A DNA stretch of 34,580 nt. It comes from Aporhodopirellula sallentina SM41 (lineage in GTDB: Bacteria > Planctomycetota > Planctomycetia > Pirellulales > Pirellulaceae). Where the stretch lies: the NCBI RefSeq assembly GCF_000346505.1, contig NZ_ANOH01000059.1:1-34580 (forward strand), read 5' to 3'. This document shows, piece by piece, positions 33,903 through 34,580 of this stretch. The number at the start of each line of letters is the position of its first letter. The stretch's first letter is position 1. Both the position numbers and the translations under genes were made by a program. The notes below the pieces were generated by a model. The model searched no databases, was not told where the DNA came from, and worked only from the letters and a program-made list of their open reading frames with translations.

Positions 33903-34580
33903 ATGAAAGTTCTATTGGCAGTCGACGGATCAATCCACGCGCTTCACGCCTGCAAATACTTAGCCGCGTTTCCGTTACCTCAACCTCTGCAGGTGGAAAT
34001 ACTGACCGTCGTCAATCCACCTGAAGTGGTGATGAGCGCTCAAAGCGAACTCTGGTATCCCCAGTTTGTGGAACATCAAGAACAGGTCGCCAAGCACGCG
34101 CTCTCATCAGGAGAACGTGCGATCCGTGATTTGGATGCTGAAATCACGTCGCATCAAATGATGGGCCATGTTGGACACTGCATCGTTGAAAGAGCGACCG
34201 AAGGGAAGTTCGACCTCGTTGTCGTTGCCGCGAAAGGACACTCGGCTCTCGAACGCGTACTGTTGGGCAGCGTGAGCGATTACGTGGCCACTCATTCTCC
34301 ATGCACTGCCCTCGTAGTCCGGCAGGAGATTCCGGAAGACCGCGGACCCGACGACGAGATTCCTCCTATCCACATCCGCAGGGGAATGATCGCGGTGGAT
34401 GAACGAGGTGTCTCGGAAGCAATGCTCAACGAGGTATGCCGCTACCCGTGGACCGACGAACATCAACTCACCACGGTGACCGCATCGGTGAAACTAGAGG
34501 TTTTCCGTGAAGACATCTTGGCCTCGACCATGGAGGAGGCCGCGCGACGTCGCACCGAGGCACGACGCTGTGCCGATGCT
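33903..34580 (+). CDS. Universal stress protein (UspA family), likely tandem, cut by window end
   Basis: 226 codons are visible with no stop before the window ends. The first Usp domain starts MKVLLAVDGSIHALHACKYL and ends with DLVVVAAKGHSALERVLLGS and SDYVATHSPCTALVVR, i.e. the ATP-binding G-9x-G-S motif; the first glycine of the usual G-2x-G is replaced by Ala. A second region begins near residue 160 (RRGMIAVDERGVSEAMLNEV), which looks like the start of a second Usp domain, so this is probably a tandem-Usp protein of about 300 residues. Cytoplasmic; often induced by starvation or redox stress. AAGGAATG lies about ten bases upstream of ATG 33903. Confidence 0.9.
   Translation, partial: MKVLLAVDGSIHALHACKYLAAFPLPQPLQVEILTVVNPPEVVMSAQSELWYPQFVEHQEQVAKHALSSGERAIRDLDAEITSHQMMGHVGHCIVERATEGKFDLVVVAAKGHSALERVLLGSVSDYVATHSPCTALVVRQEIPEDRGPDDEIPPIHIRRGMIAVDERGVSEAMLNEVCRYPWTDEHQLTTVTASVKLEVFREDILASTMEEAARRRTEARRCADA

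Overview
The window looks like chromosomal DNA from a planctomycete, probably of the Pirellulaceae (Rhodopirellula-like). This is inferred from moderate GC, long secreted proteins of unknown function, tightly overlapping envelope gene trains, and a MoxR/DUF58/BatA cluster joined to a secreted prenyltransferase-fold protein and a thioredoxin-tailed protein. I see no rRNA, tRNA, CRISPR array, integrase or insertion sequence.

Layout. (1) 1-219 (+) encodes a short protein or protein end with one membrane segment. (2) 327-6384 (-) is an efflux locus: a lipoprotein periplasmic adaptor, then an RND pump whose reading frame continues into a complete class I SAM-dependent methyltransferase, then a di-heme cytochrome c. 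No TolC-like outer-membrane factor is present. A MarR-type regulator (6987-7505, +) is divergent from it. The region between carries a perfectly periodic 16-bp tandem repeat (six units) and a further stretch of degenerate CTCGGA-type repeats. (3) 7574-11145 (-) encodes a four-subunit biotin-dependent, Na+-translocating decarboxylase, most likely methylmalonyl-CoA decarboxylase: carboxyltransferase, biotin carrier, gamma and beta. (4) 11733-14767 (+) holds a CstA-family transporter, a DUF2238 membrane protein and a GNAT acetyltransferase.

(5) 15131-30432 (+) is one long gene train with overlaps or gaps of a few bases: MoxR AAA+ ATPase, DUF58, BatA-like vWA protein, a second vWA/amidotransferase-like membrane protein, a 1093-residue membrane and coiled-coil protein, two secreted helical proteins with LTxxQ-like motifs, a secreted alpha/alpha-toroid protein, and a secreted multi-repeat protein ending in a TlpA-like thioredoxin domain. 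After 178 bp follow two NfeD-family membrane proteins (30611-33684). The first has two ClpP-like domains that both appear to lack the catalytic serine. (6) A tandem universal stress protein gene begins at 33903 and runs off the window.

Working together: the adaptor and pump should form an inner-membrane efflux assembly with a cytoplasmic methyltransferase attached, probably controlled by MarR. The decarboxylase would couple methylmalonyl-CoA decarboxylation to Na+ export. The MoxR train looks like a chaperone/vWA machine that assembles or supervises envelope complexes, extended here with secreted partners. The most unusual items are the RND-methyltransferase fusion, the repeat array beside its promoter region, the extended MoxR operon and the degenerate tandem ClpP domains in the NfeD protein.
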